Shown piece by piece: positions 22,701 through 33,870 of a DNA stretch of 64,000 bases; positions within the stretch are counted from its first letter, which is position 1; the number at the start of each line of letters is the position of its first letter. The notes beneath the pieces are model-generated. The model was given only the letters and a program-made list of their open reading frames with translations, was not told where the DNA came from and made no database searches. A program made the position numbers and the translations under genes. Where the stretch lies: the NCBI RefSeq assembly GCF_049243985.1, contig NC_135374.1, positions 58,773,934-58,837,933 on the forward strand. The letters are read 5' to 3'. The DNA comes from Paroedura picta. Lineage: Eukaryota > Chordata > Lepidosauria > Squamata > Gekkonidae.

Positions 22701-23464
22701 GAAAACAAAATGGTCTTATAACAACAAAAAAAGATAAAAGCAACTGATAGAGATTCTTTAATACTGTTCAAAGCCCTGGGATCCAAGATAGACTTCGCCT
22801 GGTATATAAAATGTTGTAAAGGGGATGGTAGCAGGGAAACTTGTACAAGGAAAAAGTTCAGAGAATGGGCATGCAAAGAAAGTACTGCATCATCGTGGCA
22901 ATCCCAAGAATATTTATCCATTAAATAAAATGAAACTCCTGAGTAGAGTTTCTTAGGATTGTTTCCTGCAACATCCCCTCCCCCCTCCCTGCCGACTTTG
23001 AAGGACGAGGGACTCAATTTGTTGACAGGTTTATATGTAAAACATATTTATAGTCAAAACCAGCACTTAGAATTTTGCCTTGGTTTTTACCATCCTGCCT
23101 GTCATCTGCAAAGTTGGCCATTATACTACTCACCCCTTGTTCCAGATCACTAGTGAATAAATTAAAGAGAACTGGCTCCAATACTGATCCTAGAGCTCAG
23201 TATGCCACCCTGAACTCCCTGGGGGAAGGATGGGATAAAAATATGGTTCTCAAAAGGGAATTTCTCAAAACTATGTGCATTTGTCAACAGGAGCTTGAAC
23301 AAGAGAGTGAAGGAGTCCTATCGCTTCAAAATGTCTAGAAATTGTTTAAATTCATAATAAATGAAAGTTGGATAGAATGAAGAATGCAGATTTAAAAGTC
23401 CCAGAGGATGCAAGCATAATTAACCTGCATTCATTGAAAGAAAATTGCAAATAAATGCTCAGTA
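19706..23464. other. Intergenic SMIM11-FAM243A, no gene accepted
   Basis: No known exon, RNA gene or named repeat. An isolated 105-codon minus-strand frame (20344-20661) with no recognised domain lies here and is discussed in the findings. At 23080-23230 a sequence resembles a common reptile LINE-associated segment (GGCCATTATACTACTCACCC), unplaced. Confidence 0.4.
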
Positions 23465-23590
23465 TTGCCCGCTTAACGCTGTGGCAATGTTTGGAATACT
23501 GTCTACTGGAATAATGAAGGATATCGTAGTGTTGGAAAAGGTACAGAGAAGAGCAGCCCAGATAACTAAGACAGCATGGTCGAACCTTTG
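23465..23590 (+). mobile_element. CR1-type LINE fragment (reverse transcriptase C-terminal region)
   Basis: Translation around 23495-23560 gives a WNTVYWNNEGYRSVGKGTE-like degenerate form of the CR1 motif 'QFWAP..KKDI..LEKVQRRA', best seen in GATATCGTAGTGTTGGAAAA and GTACAGAGAAGAGCAGCC. Only about 120 bp is clear. Confidence 0.5.
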
Positions 23591-24939
23591 AACTAAAATG
23601 TGGGAAAGCTGGATAGAAATCCCTGCTCTGCTCTGAGAGCATTCAGGGTAACAGTAAGCAGGCCAAGCTCTCTTTCAGACTACCCTGCTTTGTGCAGTTG
23701 TTGGGAGAATAAAAAGGGGTGGAGGATGTATCCTGCCCTGACCTCCTTGGAAGGAGACGGAGAAAATATAATCCTCAAACCTCAATAGTGTGGAGCTCTC
23801 TGAAAGGAGAGAGTAGCAGAAGGGAGAGGTAGGAGTGTGGGGGAGGAGAATACCCTTGTATTTTCCACAAGGGCAGTAAAAGTGGCTAGCTGGCATTTTT
23901 AGCAGGAAAGCAATAAGGGAGAAGAGGGATAATGAGACATTTCCAGCATGGTTTATTTTTTAAAATCAAAGAACTAAAAGTAACAAGTAATCTGGCTCTT
24001 AAGGTCACTTTAAAATGAGGAGCTAGACAAATTCATGGTTCTAGGAATAGTATTTTAGCTATGATGGCTAAATACTATCTCCATGTCCAAAGCAGTGCAC
24101 CTCTAAACACCAGTGGCCATAGCAGGTAAAACGTCTTGCTTCCTTTCCTGCTTTTGGTTTTTCTGGCATCTTGCTGATCCTGTGAGAAAGACAATACTGT
24201 GATAGGTAAGATTTTTGTTCAGATCCAGTGGGCCTGTGCTTATGCGATCATTCTGGATCTGTCATCAAGTTCTGTATTCTAAATCCATGTTTCTGTGTTG
24301 TATGTGTAGATTGATGGATGAAGCTGTGACAGCTTTCAAGAGAAACTGCAGCAATTTAATTCGACAATTCTTTCTGCTGGCAGGCTAAGATATTAATTGA
24401 CATTGTTCTATTATTAGAAGTACAAAATCAAATGCTATGGAAACTGAATATCAGAACGAAATAACAGCTCCCCTTAATCACACTTGCTGGTTGACTTTTA
24501 TTCATTGAGAAAAATAATTTTAGACTTGGAATGGGCACAAAAAGAGCATTTATCTATTGTTTTACTCAAATTCTCAAATCTCTATGTATATTGTCTCAGT
24601 TATTCTTACAGCAATCTTGTTAATTATTATTCGTATCATCATCATCATAATTGCAATGTTACACCTGAGTTTTAAAGGTAAATCTAAAACTGGGACTTTG
24701 AATTCCCTGATACATAACTTACATTTGTAAGCATCAGTGGGTGGAGGTAGATTGACAATGCTGCCCCCCCCCCGAGAACCAGTGGTTGCCACCATATGCA
24801 GAGCAAGGGAAGAAACAACTGCTCTTGTGAGGTGGGACAAAAGCTACCCTTATACCATAAGAGTTGGAGACACATTGAGCCTGTTCCTTCCTTCTCCCCT
24901 TGCACAGAGGGTGGAAGGGTCTTTTTGCAATACCATTCT
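23591..24939. other. Intergenic, nothing recognised
   Basis: AT-rich sequence with no exon or nameable repeat. Confidence 0.35.
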
Positions 24940-25040
24940 TTAATTTTTAATTTTTATTCTTGGATATATATACTGCTGCACCCAGTCCAGCCAGCCAGTG
25001 GCAGCTCACAACATCTTTAACACTTTTTGCTCCCTTTAAT
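24940..25040 (-). mobile_element. LINE 3' tail, CR1/L2 type
   Basis: Minus-strand tail similar in layout to others here: a T-rich run on the plus strand, then GATATATATACTGCTGCACCC and a GTGGCAGCTCACAACATC segment. Confidence 0.45.
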
Positions 25041-25235
25041 ATTTTGGAAACAGCCTCCTGGGTGGAGACTGTCCGGGGCCCTGTCTGTCCTGTGTGCCTT
25101 CTGATTGGCCAGCCACCCTCAGGCCCTCCCTCCACAAACCCAGCAAAGCCTGTGGCCACCATTTGGCCACTGGACATCGCTGGGGATGGAGGTCAACATC
25201 AGGGGGTGGCCTGCCTGCCATCACCTGGGCGGCCC

Positions 25236-25411
25236 TAGAAGAAGAAGAGGCTTTTATGTGCTGCTTTTCTCTATCCTAAGGAGTCTCAAAGCGGCTCCCA
25301 TTCACCTTTCCTCTCCCCACAACAGACACCCTGTGAGGGAGATGAGGCTGAGAGAGCCCTGATATTACTGAAGAAGACTTGGTTCTTATATGCTGCTTTT
25401 CTGTACCTGAA
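25236..25411 (-). mobile_element. CORE-SINE-like fragments (two tails)
   Basis: A GAAGAAGAAG start and GAGTCTCAAAGCGGCTCCC, then CTCTCCCCACAACAGACACC, match the tail and core of the SINE at 797-1080 on the minus strand. A second copy of the tail start (GGTTCTTATATGCTGCTTTTC) begins at about 25381, so one fragment follows another. Confidence 0.7.
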
Positions 25412-25889
25412 GGACAGGAAGACAGGGGCAATCTGGAGACATCGCTGCAAGTCTGCTCCTGACCACTGCAGGGAGAGGAGGGTGGTAGGGCTGCCAAGGG
25501 AGAGGGGGAACGGAGGCTTGGACGGGCCACGCCAGACCTTTTTGCTCCAGGGCTGTCCTAACTGTCACGTCCAACAACTTCCCTCTCACTGACGGAGCTG
25601 GCAAGTGGCTGTTGGTGCGCTCCCTCCCTTCAGGCCTGCTGCAAAGGAGCCTCTGACAGCCCCTGACAGCCCCTGACTGAGGCAAGGGAGGCATTTCCAA
25701 GAGCAACGCAGAGTACTCTGTGGTGGGAATTGTGCTTTCCTTTGCAGGGGAAGCTTTTCCCTTTTGTCAAACAGTTAGCTGACAGAAAAGCCCCTTCTCA
25801 CTTAAAATACTGCTCAGGCCTCAGAGTCCAGCCTTCAAAGGAGCCATTTTTGCCTGCAGAGCTGATCATTATAATTATAATCTAGACTA
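25412..25889. other. GC-richer stretch, class unknown
   Basis: No frame shows a known domain. Higher GC and short direct repeats (CTGACAGCCC at 25650-25675) suggest an old repeat. Confidence 0.3.
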
Positions 25890-25986
25890 GAGCACTGGTT
25901 CTCTACCTTCCTAATGCTGCAACCTTTTAATACAGTTCCTCGTGTTCTGGTGACCCCCAATCATAAAATTATTTTTATCGTCGTGA
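25890..25986. mobile_element. hAT element, left end only
   Basis: GCACTGGTTCTCTACCTTCC and the following AATACAGTTCCTCGTG match the left end of the complete hAT copy at 61897-62195. The element stops at about 25986, where LINE-derived sequence begins. Confidence 0.6.
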
Positions 25987-26059
25987 TCCTTTTGTTTCGT
26001 TTTGCCTGGAGAATGTGGCTGTTTTCTTGGGATGTCAGCCTCCAGATGGGCCCTGGGGA

Positions 26060-26900
26060 TCCCCTGGAATTACAGCTCATCTCAAGACCACAGAGAGCAG
26101 CCACATTGTGCATTAACTGAAGCTTTTCAGTCAGGGACAAGGACAGGCCCACACAGAGTGAATTACAGAAATCTAGACTGGAGATGACCGTCATGTGGAT
26201 CACTGTGGCAAGGTGTTTCTGGGATAGGTAAGGCACTAGTAGCTGTGCTTGGTGAAGGTGGAAAAATGCTGAGAGGGCTATTCTGATAACCTGGGACTCT
26301 GTTGATAAGGAGAATTCCAAAATCACCCCCAAATTCCTGATGGACAGGCCAGCCCAAAACTCGGGACAAGTTTTGCCAGAGGGTGCATTAAGATATTAAA
26401 CAATGTAGGAGAGAGAACTGCGCCCTGTGGAATACCACAGGGTAGATAGTAAGAAAGTGACTACTCCTCCTTCTCCACAGTAATTCTCTGTGTCTGGTCC
26501 AGGAGAAAGGAGATCAGCCATTGAAGGGCTGTCCCCTGGATTCTGGTCCCGACGAGGTGGTGTGCCAACTACTCATGGTCAACAACATCAAATACTGCTG
26601 ACATATCTAAAAGCACAAATAAGGCTGACCTGCCTCTACCCAACTGCCGCGGAGATCATCTGTCAGGGTTACAAGTACCACCCCGTGGTCAGGCTGGAAG
26701 CCAGACTGATAAGGGCCTAAAACTGAAGTATCTTCCAAGTATGCTAGAAGCTGATCCACAACAGCCCTTTCAATCACCAGAAATGCTAAATATCAGACTG
26801 GGCTGGCTGGGCCACAAGGATCAAGAGATGAATTCTTCAGTAATGGGCAAACTACTGCCAGTGACAGCGGGGGTTTAGATTTGGCTACGGTACTGAGGAA
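26060..26900 (-). mobile_element. Old CR1/L2-type LINE fragment
   Basis: On the minus strand, HLATVIHMTVISSLDFCNSL is readable at about 26160-26230 and matches the same motif in the LINE at 58350-59200 (HLATVIHATVTSRLDFCNSL). Upstream reading (higher coordinates) gives older reverse transcriptase sequence. Frames are broken and the 3' end is missing. Confidence 0.65.
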
Positions 26901-27436
26901 GGAAGGTAACAACCTGCACTATTTAACAGAGAAGCTGCCATCCCCTAGCCAACAGAAGGGAAAGTAGTAGGGATACTTATTATATATTATATATTGTATT
27001 ACATATTATATCTTCCATTTCCCCCCTTTTTGAGGGGGAATTGCTGCTCAGGTAGGCGGGATTTCTGTTGGGATGGTGGCCTGGGGATGAATTTTGTGCC
27101 CTGCATGTGAACCTTCCATGGGCATCTGCTCTTTCATGGGCATCTGGTTAGCCAGTGTATGAAACAGGATGCTAGACTAGATTAGTCCATTATCATTGCT
27201 TTGATGTTTTCCACCTACATCAATGCTCTGAGCCAAATTATCTACACACAGTACAGTATTTTTTGTTTTTTTTCCATTTAAATTAACCATGAGTAGATCC
27301 AGATCTTCTGCGTAAAATATAATTTGACGGGAAGATAATGACTTAGCCAAGTCTTACAAAGTGAATTCATAACAGAGCTGAGATTTTGAAATGGAAGACT
27401 TTTTGGCCATAAATCATGCTCTTCACAACTATATTT
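26901..27436. other. Intergenic, nothing recognised
   Basis: AT-rich, no exon or named repeat. Confidence 0.3.
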
Positions 27437-27630
27437 GAACATATGAAGCTGCCTTATATTGAATCAGACTGCTGATCTGTCAAACTCAGTATTATTTAGT
27501 AAACTGGACATGTTTCTCTGGGATAACAAGTAGATATTTCACATCACCTTGTATCTGTTCATTTAAACTGGATTGAACCTGGGAGCTTATGCATACCAAG
27601 CAGATGCTGTACCCCTGAGACACAGGTCCC
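27437..27630 (-). mobile_element. tRNA-derived SINE, second family
   Basis: On the minus strand the head gives a box A-like stretch (GTGTCTCAGGGGTACAGCATC) and a box B (CCAGGTTCAATCC). The body ends ATAAGGCAGCTTCATATG. The same layout recurs, more decayed, at 31284-31430 and 50171-50335. Confidence 0.65.
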
Positions 27631-27684
27631 ACTTACCTATGCTTTCTCATTGATCCTTTGGGAAATGATTGTGACTATGATGAT

Positions 27685-27750
27685 TATATTTATATTTAAT
27701 TTATTTCTGTCCACTCTCCAGGGCCTCAGGGCAGATGACATTTTCTGAAG
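27685..27750 (-). mobile_element. LINE 3' tail, CR1/L2 type
   Basis: Plus-strand TTTAATTTATTTCTGTCCAC and CAGGGCCTCAGGGCAG are the reverse of a CTGAG-CC-rich end plus A-rich tail, as in the better preserved tail at 58408-58450. Confidence 0.45.
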
Positions 27751-27944
27751 AGTGACTATTAACTAGGACAAGAAGAATGAAAAGAAAATGGACAGGAAAA
27801 CATAGGTAGACAGGTTCAGACATGCTGCGCACTCAAACTGTAATGCCACGGATTGTTTTTTAGCCTATGATCTCTACATCCATTATGCTACCAAGTTGGA
27901 GCTGAGATTGATGTGTGAACTACTCCCCCCGGCCTAGCTTTTTC

Positions 27945-28340
27945 TATTTGGTTTTTAAAAACAAAATTTTATTTTGGTTTGAGAAAACAATGCACAGAAA
28001 AGAGTTACAATATACAAAGTCTCTCTCACCCCAGTGAGTCTCTTTCTTAATATTTCTTACAAATACAATAATCTATTATCTATCAGTGGCCATGTTGGTA
28101 CAACAAGTAGGAAAAGTCTATCAATTACTTTAAAATTCAAAAAACAATTCCAATGTTCATAAAAATCTTCCAGTGGTCTTCTATTTACTAAATGAGTCAG
28201 TTTTGCCATGGTTGTGAACTTCCTGATCTTATCTAACCATATATCCACATCAGGCAAATCTTGCTTCTATTTTTGTGCCACTGAGATTCTGGCTGCTGTA
28301 GTTGCATGAAATAATAATTCTCTGGCATTTTTAGGCAAAT
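27945..28340 (-). mobile_element. L1-type LINE, C-terminus of ORF2
   Basis: The minus-strand frame at 28057-28257 reads WLDKIRKFTTMAKLTHLV, then a PLEDFYEHWNCFLNF-like segment. This pattern (MAKLT... W...) is that of the end of L1 ORF2 in lizards. A 3' UTR and AT-rich tail follow towards 27945. It is 5'-truncated. Confidence 0.55.
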
Positions 28341-29250
28341 TTGAAGGAAAAATAATTAACAACTCATATTTAGGACATGGGGGGTACTTTTTTTTAAAAC
28401 AAAATTGTCCATTACTTCATGAATTTTTATCCAAACTTTTAAAAAAGATGCATGAACACCACAATTAATTGAAGGAGACAATTGTGTCATGGGATTGACC
28501 TGTTGAATTTCTCGGTAGGAACTCAGAAGTTGAGCTGTACAATAAAATAATGTAAAAATGTTAATTATTTATTGTAGTGCACAATTAAAAACAGAATAAA
28601 AACTACATAAAAACTATACAGAACTAACAGCACATAAGACCAAACGTGTTTCGACCCTACTGGGTCTTCCTCAGTGGTCAGAACTGGGACAATACACTTT
28701 ATATAAAATATTTATACTAAACTCATTATAAAGTGTAGCTGAGTGGTTGAATGGGATCTGTAAATTATGGCTCCAACCAATATATGTAAATTTTAGACTT
28801 TTTGGAGACCACTTTCTATGTCATATGCCTAGGCTCACCACTCTTCACTATTATATAATTCTGTGCTGAGAGTGTATCTCATGTGCATCAGAAAAATATT
28901 TTGGCCAAAATTCTGCAACCATTTTATCATACATCACTTTGGTTTCCAACTTTAATAAATACTTATAAATTCAACTTAATAAATGTGGGTTTTTTGGAGT
29001 AATTTCAAATTCATTAATGTTCCTACAAAATTTCCCAGTAGCATTTGACTCTTGCCTCAGTCTCAATATTGTTTGCATATGTCTTTCTATTTTTCTTGTT
29101 CTTCCTGCCCACTTTAGCTGTTTTATTTGCTACCTTTTGCTTCTCCTAATTGTTGTGTCATTTCCTCACAGCTCAGTTAAATTATATCCATTTACTTAAA
29201 TGGCATGTATAAACCCAGCAACCTATTACACAAAGAGTCATATTAAAATA
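28341..29250. other. Intergenic with an unclassified repeat around 28570-28700
   Basis: At about 28640-28680 the sequence ACGTGTTTCGACCCTACTGG, then TCTTCCTCAGTGGTC, belongs to a recurrent vertebrate repeat motif whose family I cannot name. Nothing else is recognised. Confidence 0.3.
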
Positions 29251-29256
29251 GTCCCT

Positions 29257-29262
29257 TTTATT
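29257..29262 (-). promoter_or_regulatory. Probable FAM243A poly(A) signal
   Basis: AATAAA on the minus strand, 112 bp past the FAM243A stop. Confidence 0.5.
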
Positions 29263-29373
29263 ATGGCTTGTGATTTTGAATAGCAACAACGAAGCCCAAA
29301 AAAACCTTTGGATTTAGTCTACTGACCTGCTAACACAGTCAGAGATCATGTAAAAAAAATGCTGGAGCAATAG

Positions 29374-30132
29374 TTAGGAAAACTTGTCCAGGTAATAGTT
29401 TTCCCATCTCCGCACTTTGCTAACTGCTACCTTCCACTTGGTAGGACTCATTCTCTCTATTCCTTTTTCAATCAAGTCACTGAAAAGGATACAGTGATAT
29501 GAATAGGTCCTCTCTATGGACTTCAGAGAATAGTCCTTTCTGTTACTGATGACAAACCATTTTAAGGATGACCAAGCAGTATCCATAGGGTGCAGGTAGT
29601 TGTAAGGAAAAGGCACTGAGAGAAGTTCATGACCTGTGGCCTTGGCAGTCTCTTGGCAGCACTTGATACTGGATAAGTACAGGGGAGATGTGGGCCGAGG
29701 CTCACTTATCTCTTCTTCTTGATTGGTCTCTTCATTTTTCACTCTCGGTGGTCTTTTCTCTCTGACCACAATGGCACACTTTCCATAGGTGACAGCCAAG
29801 AAGTCACATAACTCTTGGAAGACATCTTCTTGCTGGTTTAAAGGCAAATCATCTCTTAGAAACACTCTGTATTTCCATGGTACCCATCCTTGACTACTAG
29901 CAGCATGGACGATTGTCCATACAGGCCAGTTGAGATTGCCTTCTTGAGGAACCTTTTCCCCTGTTATTAGGCTTTCCAAAATGTCAGTTTCTCCTAAAAA
30001 TATGGTATTGTAACCATTGAACTGCAGGGTTCTCAGTGTCTTTAGATATTGAAGGCATTGTTTTTTCAAAGTAGGATCCAGGTAACTCCGGTGCATGATG
30101 TGCTTTAAAAGTGGATTCACAATGCGATGCAT
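29374..30132 (-). CDS. FAM243A: FAM243A / C21orf140 homolog
   Basis: One exon codes for 252 residues. Human C21orf140 (FAM243A, 251 residues) aligns along its whole length. Shared blocks include KKQCLQYLKTLRTLQ near residue 23, SQGWVPWKYRVFLRD near 80, YGKCAIVV near 116, DTAWSSLKWF near 194 and the C-terminal RWENYYL-KFS. The start MHRIVNPLL lines up with human MPRFASPLL. I see no signal peptide, membrane span or known enzyme motif. The middle (about 123-150, KRPPRVKNEETNQEEEISE) is charged, probably disordered and least conserved. The function is not known to me. The gene sits between SMIM11 and KCNE1 and points towards SMIM11, as in human. The reading frame is intact, which argues that the gene is under selection here. 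Confidence 0.95.
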   Translation of the reverse strand: MHRIVNPLLKHIMHRSYLDPTLKKQCLQYLKTLRTLQFNGYNTIFLGETDILESLITGEKVPQEGNLNWPVWTIVHAASSQGWVPWKYRVFLRDDLPLNQQEDVFQELCDFLAVTYGKCAIVVREKRPPRVKNEETNQEEEISEPRPTSPLYLSSIKCCQETAKATGHELLSVPFPYNYLHPMDTAWSSLKWFVISNRKDYSLKSIERTYSYHCILFSDLIEKGIERMSPTKWKVAVSKVRRWENYYLDKFS

Positions 30133-31283
30133 CTTGGACCTTCAAGTACACTGAAGTACTTGCAATGTTCTGATGATGTGAAGGACCAGCGATGACCTCA
30201 CAATGGACTTTGCTATACATTGTACTCAATAACATCTTAAACAAAAGTTGAATAAAGCAGTCATGTGTAAGCTAATAGCCTGAGGTTCACTCAAAAGTAT
30301 GTGTTACAGTATACAGTGGGGGTTATACAAAATCTTTAATCCGCTCCTGCGGAGCGGATTAAATAAAGCAGTAACGGCTGGTGGTGAGGAGTTAGGGCGG
30401 GCTCTGTCCGGGATAAAAACTCAGAAGAGCGAATCAGGAGCCGCAAAGCTTTAAAAAAACCGATAGGCTTTTAAAAAACCTGAAGCTACATTTATGATCT
30501 ACTTACAATTTCTCTACCTGCCTGTATGACCAGTGATGCATTGCTATGCAAGTTAAGTTTCATGTTCAGAGACAATCAGTCTCTGAATCCCAGTGCCAAG
30601 AGGTCTTGGACTCTATGCCTTGTTGTTAGCCCTCCAGAGGAACTGGTTGGCCACTGTGTGAGACGGGATGCTAGACTAGATGGACTAGATGGACTGTATT
30701 CTATCTGTTGTAAACTGTAAAAAATGTCAACCAAATTATAATTTACTATGTTCTCCTCTGAGTTCTACAATCAGCAATTGCAGTGGATTGTGAACAATCT
30801 AGTACAAAAGCTATTTACACTTTCATAACTTTCATAACTATTAGAAAAGTGTCAAGAGGACAGTATTATGAACAAGTCATGACAGAATCAGTAATGCAAG
30901 AAATCATTTGCTTTAATTTTGTTCATAGAAGAGCCCTTTCTCTGATTTAGCTCTGCAGAGGAAGATTGCAGCAATATTATAATCAAATACAATGGTACTG
31001 TTCAATTTGGATGGGTACAGGAGGTGAACTTTAGTTCTCAAATTATTACTGACTATATCATACAGTTGCTGTTTTCTAATGATGTAATGTAAACTAATAC
31101 GGTTCGTGCAGCTTTATTCCCATGGGGCAAGAATTAGAGTCACTGTGAGGGGTGGAGCAGAGAGGTGCTCAATGGAATATGGAGGGAGACTGCTAGGGAT
31201 GGGAATGAACCAGGAAAAAATAGAAAAAGAGACAATTTGTCATCTGATTTTTTTAAAGTTAAAAGGGGAAGTACTTATGAAAA
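30133..31283. other. FAM243A upstream and flank, no gene seen
   Basis: Contains the palindrome at 30335-30363. At 30390-30415 a segment (GGCGGGCTCTGTCCGGGATA) has a relative at about 55556-55575 (GGGCGCTGTCCGTGATAAAA), so it belongs to a dispersed repeat. No promoter motif for FAM243A could be fixed. Confidence 0.35.
30335..30363. repeat. Perfect 13-bp palindromic stem, 3-nt loop
   Basis: TTTAATCCGCTCC, then TGC, then the exact reverse complement. It is strongly symmetric and CpG-bearing and stands at the start of a dispersed-repeat segment, so it may be a transposon end. Confidence 0.75.
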
Positions 31284-31430
31284 TGCCTAATATTGAGTCA
31301 GACTCTCGGTCCATCAAGTCAATATCGTCTACTTAAACTGGCCGTGGCTTTCCAGTGTCTTATGTTTTTCACATTATCCCCGTTGGTCCTTTTTTCTGGA
31401 GATGCCAGGAATTGCATGCTCTCCCAACCA
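31284..31430 (-). mobile_element. tRNA-derived SINE fragment
   Basis: Matches the SINE at 27437-27630: TATTGAGTCAGACTCTCGG, a TCCATCAAGTCAATATCG segment, and GGAGATGCCAGGAATTGCATG. It lacks the tRNA head. Confidence 0.5.
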
Positions 31431-31517
31431 TATATATAAAATTTATTGAATATTATTTGGCTTTCTGCATACAGCCTATTAGAATTCAATTTTAAATTTT
31501 AGAAATGCCTATCAATT

Positions 31518-31730
31518 AGGGTTGACAGCTTCAGGTTGGGGCCAAGGAGGGGCAGGGTTTGGGGATGGGGCCAAGGAGGGGCAGGGTTCGGGGAGAGGAT
31601 GGTGTTCAGTGCAGTATAATGCCACAGAGTCCAACCTCCAAAAACAGGGGAGCTGACCTCCTGGGAGCTGATCTTTGTTTGTAATTCAGGGAGATCTTCA
31701 GGACCCACCTGGCAGTTGGCAACTCTACCA
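31518..31730. mobile_element. MITE-like repeat with GGGTTGCCAAC-type ends
   Basis: It opens TAGGGTTGACAGCTTCAGG and closes with CAGTTGGCAACTCTA. The body (GTATAATGCCACAGAGTCC, GGGAGCTGATC) matches the copies at 49068-49277 and 49660-49885. It has no coding capacity. Confidence 0.65.
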
Positions 31731-31737
31731 TTAATTT

Positions 31738-31772
31738 AAAATAAATAAATAAATAAATAATAATAATAATAC
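31738..31772. repeat. (AAAT)n / (AAT)n microsatellite
   Basis: Six or so AAAT units then AAT units. Confidence 0.9.
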
Positions 31773-33086
31773 CTGCGTAAATATATTGATTATCATGTGA
31801 TTACCATTCCATTGTTAACCTTCATCTGATATAGAAGTGGATCCAAACTATTCATTCTGGGTACCAGAGGTATATCTTGTTCAGAGACAGGTTATTTCTC
31901 ACAATTCAGAGTACAGCATTGTGCAAGAAAAGTGAAAAGAAATTCCAAGATGATCTTCAGATTGCACAAGAGCTTGCTTAAGCGGAAGCATGAAAACCGC
32001 TGAAGCAGCCACCTATTAAAAGTTCTTGCACAAGCATTTCCGCAAAATGAGAGTGGTTATTTCCCTTCTCCTCCTTGTGAATTCATAGGAAGCAATATTT
32101 GCCACCTACATAACAAAGTTATTTGAACATTTTGTTTCCCCTGTGAATTCAGATAGTTCTTATTTCTGTAGTGCTTGTTGCTGAAAGAGCATGTTCTTTA
32201 TATATGTAGGTTGTGTTCAAGGAGCACATTTATAGGCTTCCCTATAATTGTTTATAGGGAAGTATATACAATACTTTCCTTAGTATTGTATATTAAGCCA
32301 GAAATGGGAAGGTTTGAAAAAACCAATGTGGGCTGAGTGTTGCACATGAACACATGAAGCTTCTGTAGACTGCTAGATAATTGATTCATCTCACCCACTA
32401 TTGACTGCTTTAACTGACAGCTGCTGGCTGACTGATTGACTTCCTCGCTCATTGTAAAAATTGGCTGCCAAGCAGCATGTAGCAGTGATAGGTCTGCACA
32501 TGTGATGTGTTAGAATGTGGTACATTAAATGTTGCTAATTGCATTGTACTGTACTTTTTGAATATGTTAAAAGTAACCTGCTGAACAGGTTTGAGCTGTT
32601 TATGAACCACTGAACTCTTTAATGAAAAAGTAGTTCCCCGATTGCCACCAGTGAGCAGAACATGAGCCAAAGTGCCATGTATTCAACCATCTCTCTGTCC
32701 TTATGTGTACAGCCTGCTCAGGGTGCTATTTCATGGTCATTTTAGAGTGTGATAGAAAGTTGAGAGAGCAGGACAGAAGTTGGGAGCAGGCTTTTAGCAT
32801 TATTTACTTTTTAAAACATGGGGCAAAGGGAAATAACATATACATATATCGATATAGTCATTGTTCATAGATGTAAAGCCTGGAAATATCCCTTGTGCTA
32901 AAGAAATTCTAGATCTCTATGAACTAATCCACAGTATTTCTTGATGAATAAGAGAAGGGCAAAACATTTTCATATAGTTAAGTAGCACTTTGTGATCTCC
33001 TCTGGTATTTTGGGAGTGGCTATGTATGACTGGCAAGGGCATCAGGGCCATGTATTTCCCCTAATTAACTCATGAATGGAAGCAAC
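31773..33086. other. Intergenic, nothing recognised
   Basis: No exon, RNA gene or named repeat could be seen. Confidence 0.35.
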
Positions 33087-33170
33087 TTGTGATGGAGTGC
33101 ACTTTTAGAAGCTCAGAAGTGCTGTATAAAACGGTAATGAACTGTGAAGGGTTAATTCCTCATATAGCTA

Positions 33171-33801
33171 GGCTGAATCTGGACAGAGCTTTTATTCCAA
33201 TCCCAAGTCGATTAAGTTCCTGCCATCTACCGTGAATGTGATTTCCATTTTGATTTTGGGTGATTTAAATTTTTCATCTGCAACAAGCATTGTTGATCCA
33301 GAGTGACCCTACCTTTCCCCCGTGATATCCTAGAGTGGATATAACCCTCAATATTTGAAAAATCGGCACGAGTAAAGGTGGAGCTTTCTGCTTTTCCCAA
33401 ACTAACTTGCTGCCAAGCCTTCAATGTTGTAGAAAAGCCCAGATTGACCGGGGCGTCAGTTCGAAGGCTTCCTCATTCCCAGGTTGCAAGGCTTCTCTTA
33501 AAGGGGAAGCCCTAACTTCTTTCAATGGAAGCTCCAGAAACCCTAATTTCTCTCGGCAGAGATTTGCCTCTTGGATTTATTCTCCCTCCTCTGCTGTCTC
33601 CAATCCTCTCCCCCACCTCATTCAAGAAAAGAAAGAGGCTCCTGCTGCGCTTGGCGCCCCCCCTCCTGAGCTTCCCTAATCACGTGGAGAACACTTTTCT
33701 GTATCAGTGGGGAGGGGGAGATAGAGGAAGACCCGAGTTCAAATCGATCTGAATTCAGCAGGTTCCATAATGGAATAAACAAAGTAAGTACAGAATCAGC
33801 C
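33171..33801. mobile_element. PIF/Harbinger-like MITE nested in copy A
   Basis: The ends are GGCTGAATCTGGAC and, reversed, GGCTGATTCTGTACTTAC. CTA flanks both sides (33168-33170, 33802-33804). Copy B has the empty site (CACCTAGCTGGAGAATCTTG), which confirms the boundaries. The right 150 bp matches, inverted, the truncated element at 63820-64000. It is 631 bp and non-coding. Confidence 0.75.
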
Positions 33802-33870
33802 CTAGAGAGCCTTGAGTGACAAACTGCTCCAAGAGATCTGTGTATAGCTCAGACTGAGAGCAGTTTAATA

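Noticed and set aside
25412-25706. GC-rich block as a CpG island promoter
   Set aside because: CpG is not strongly enriched and it adjoins SINE and LINE fragments; no donor or start signal was seen.
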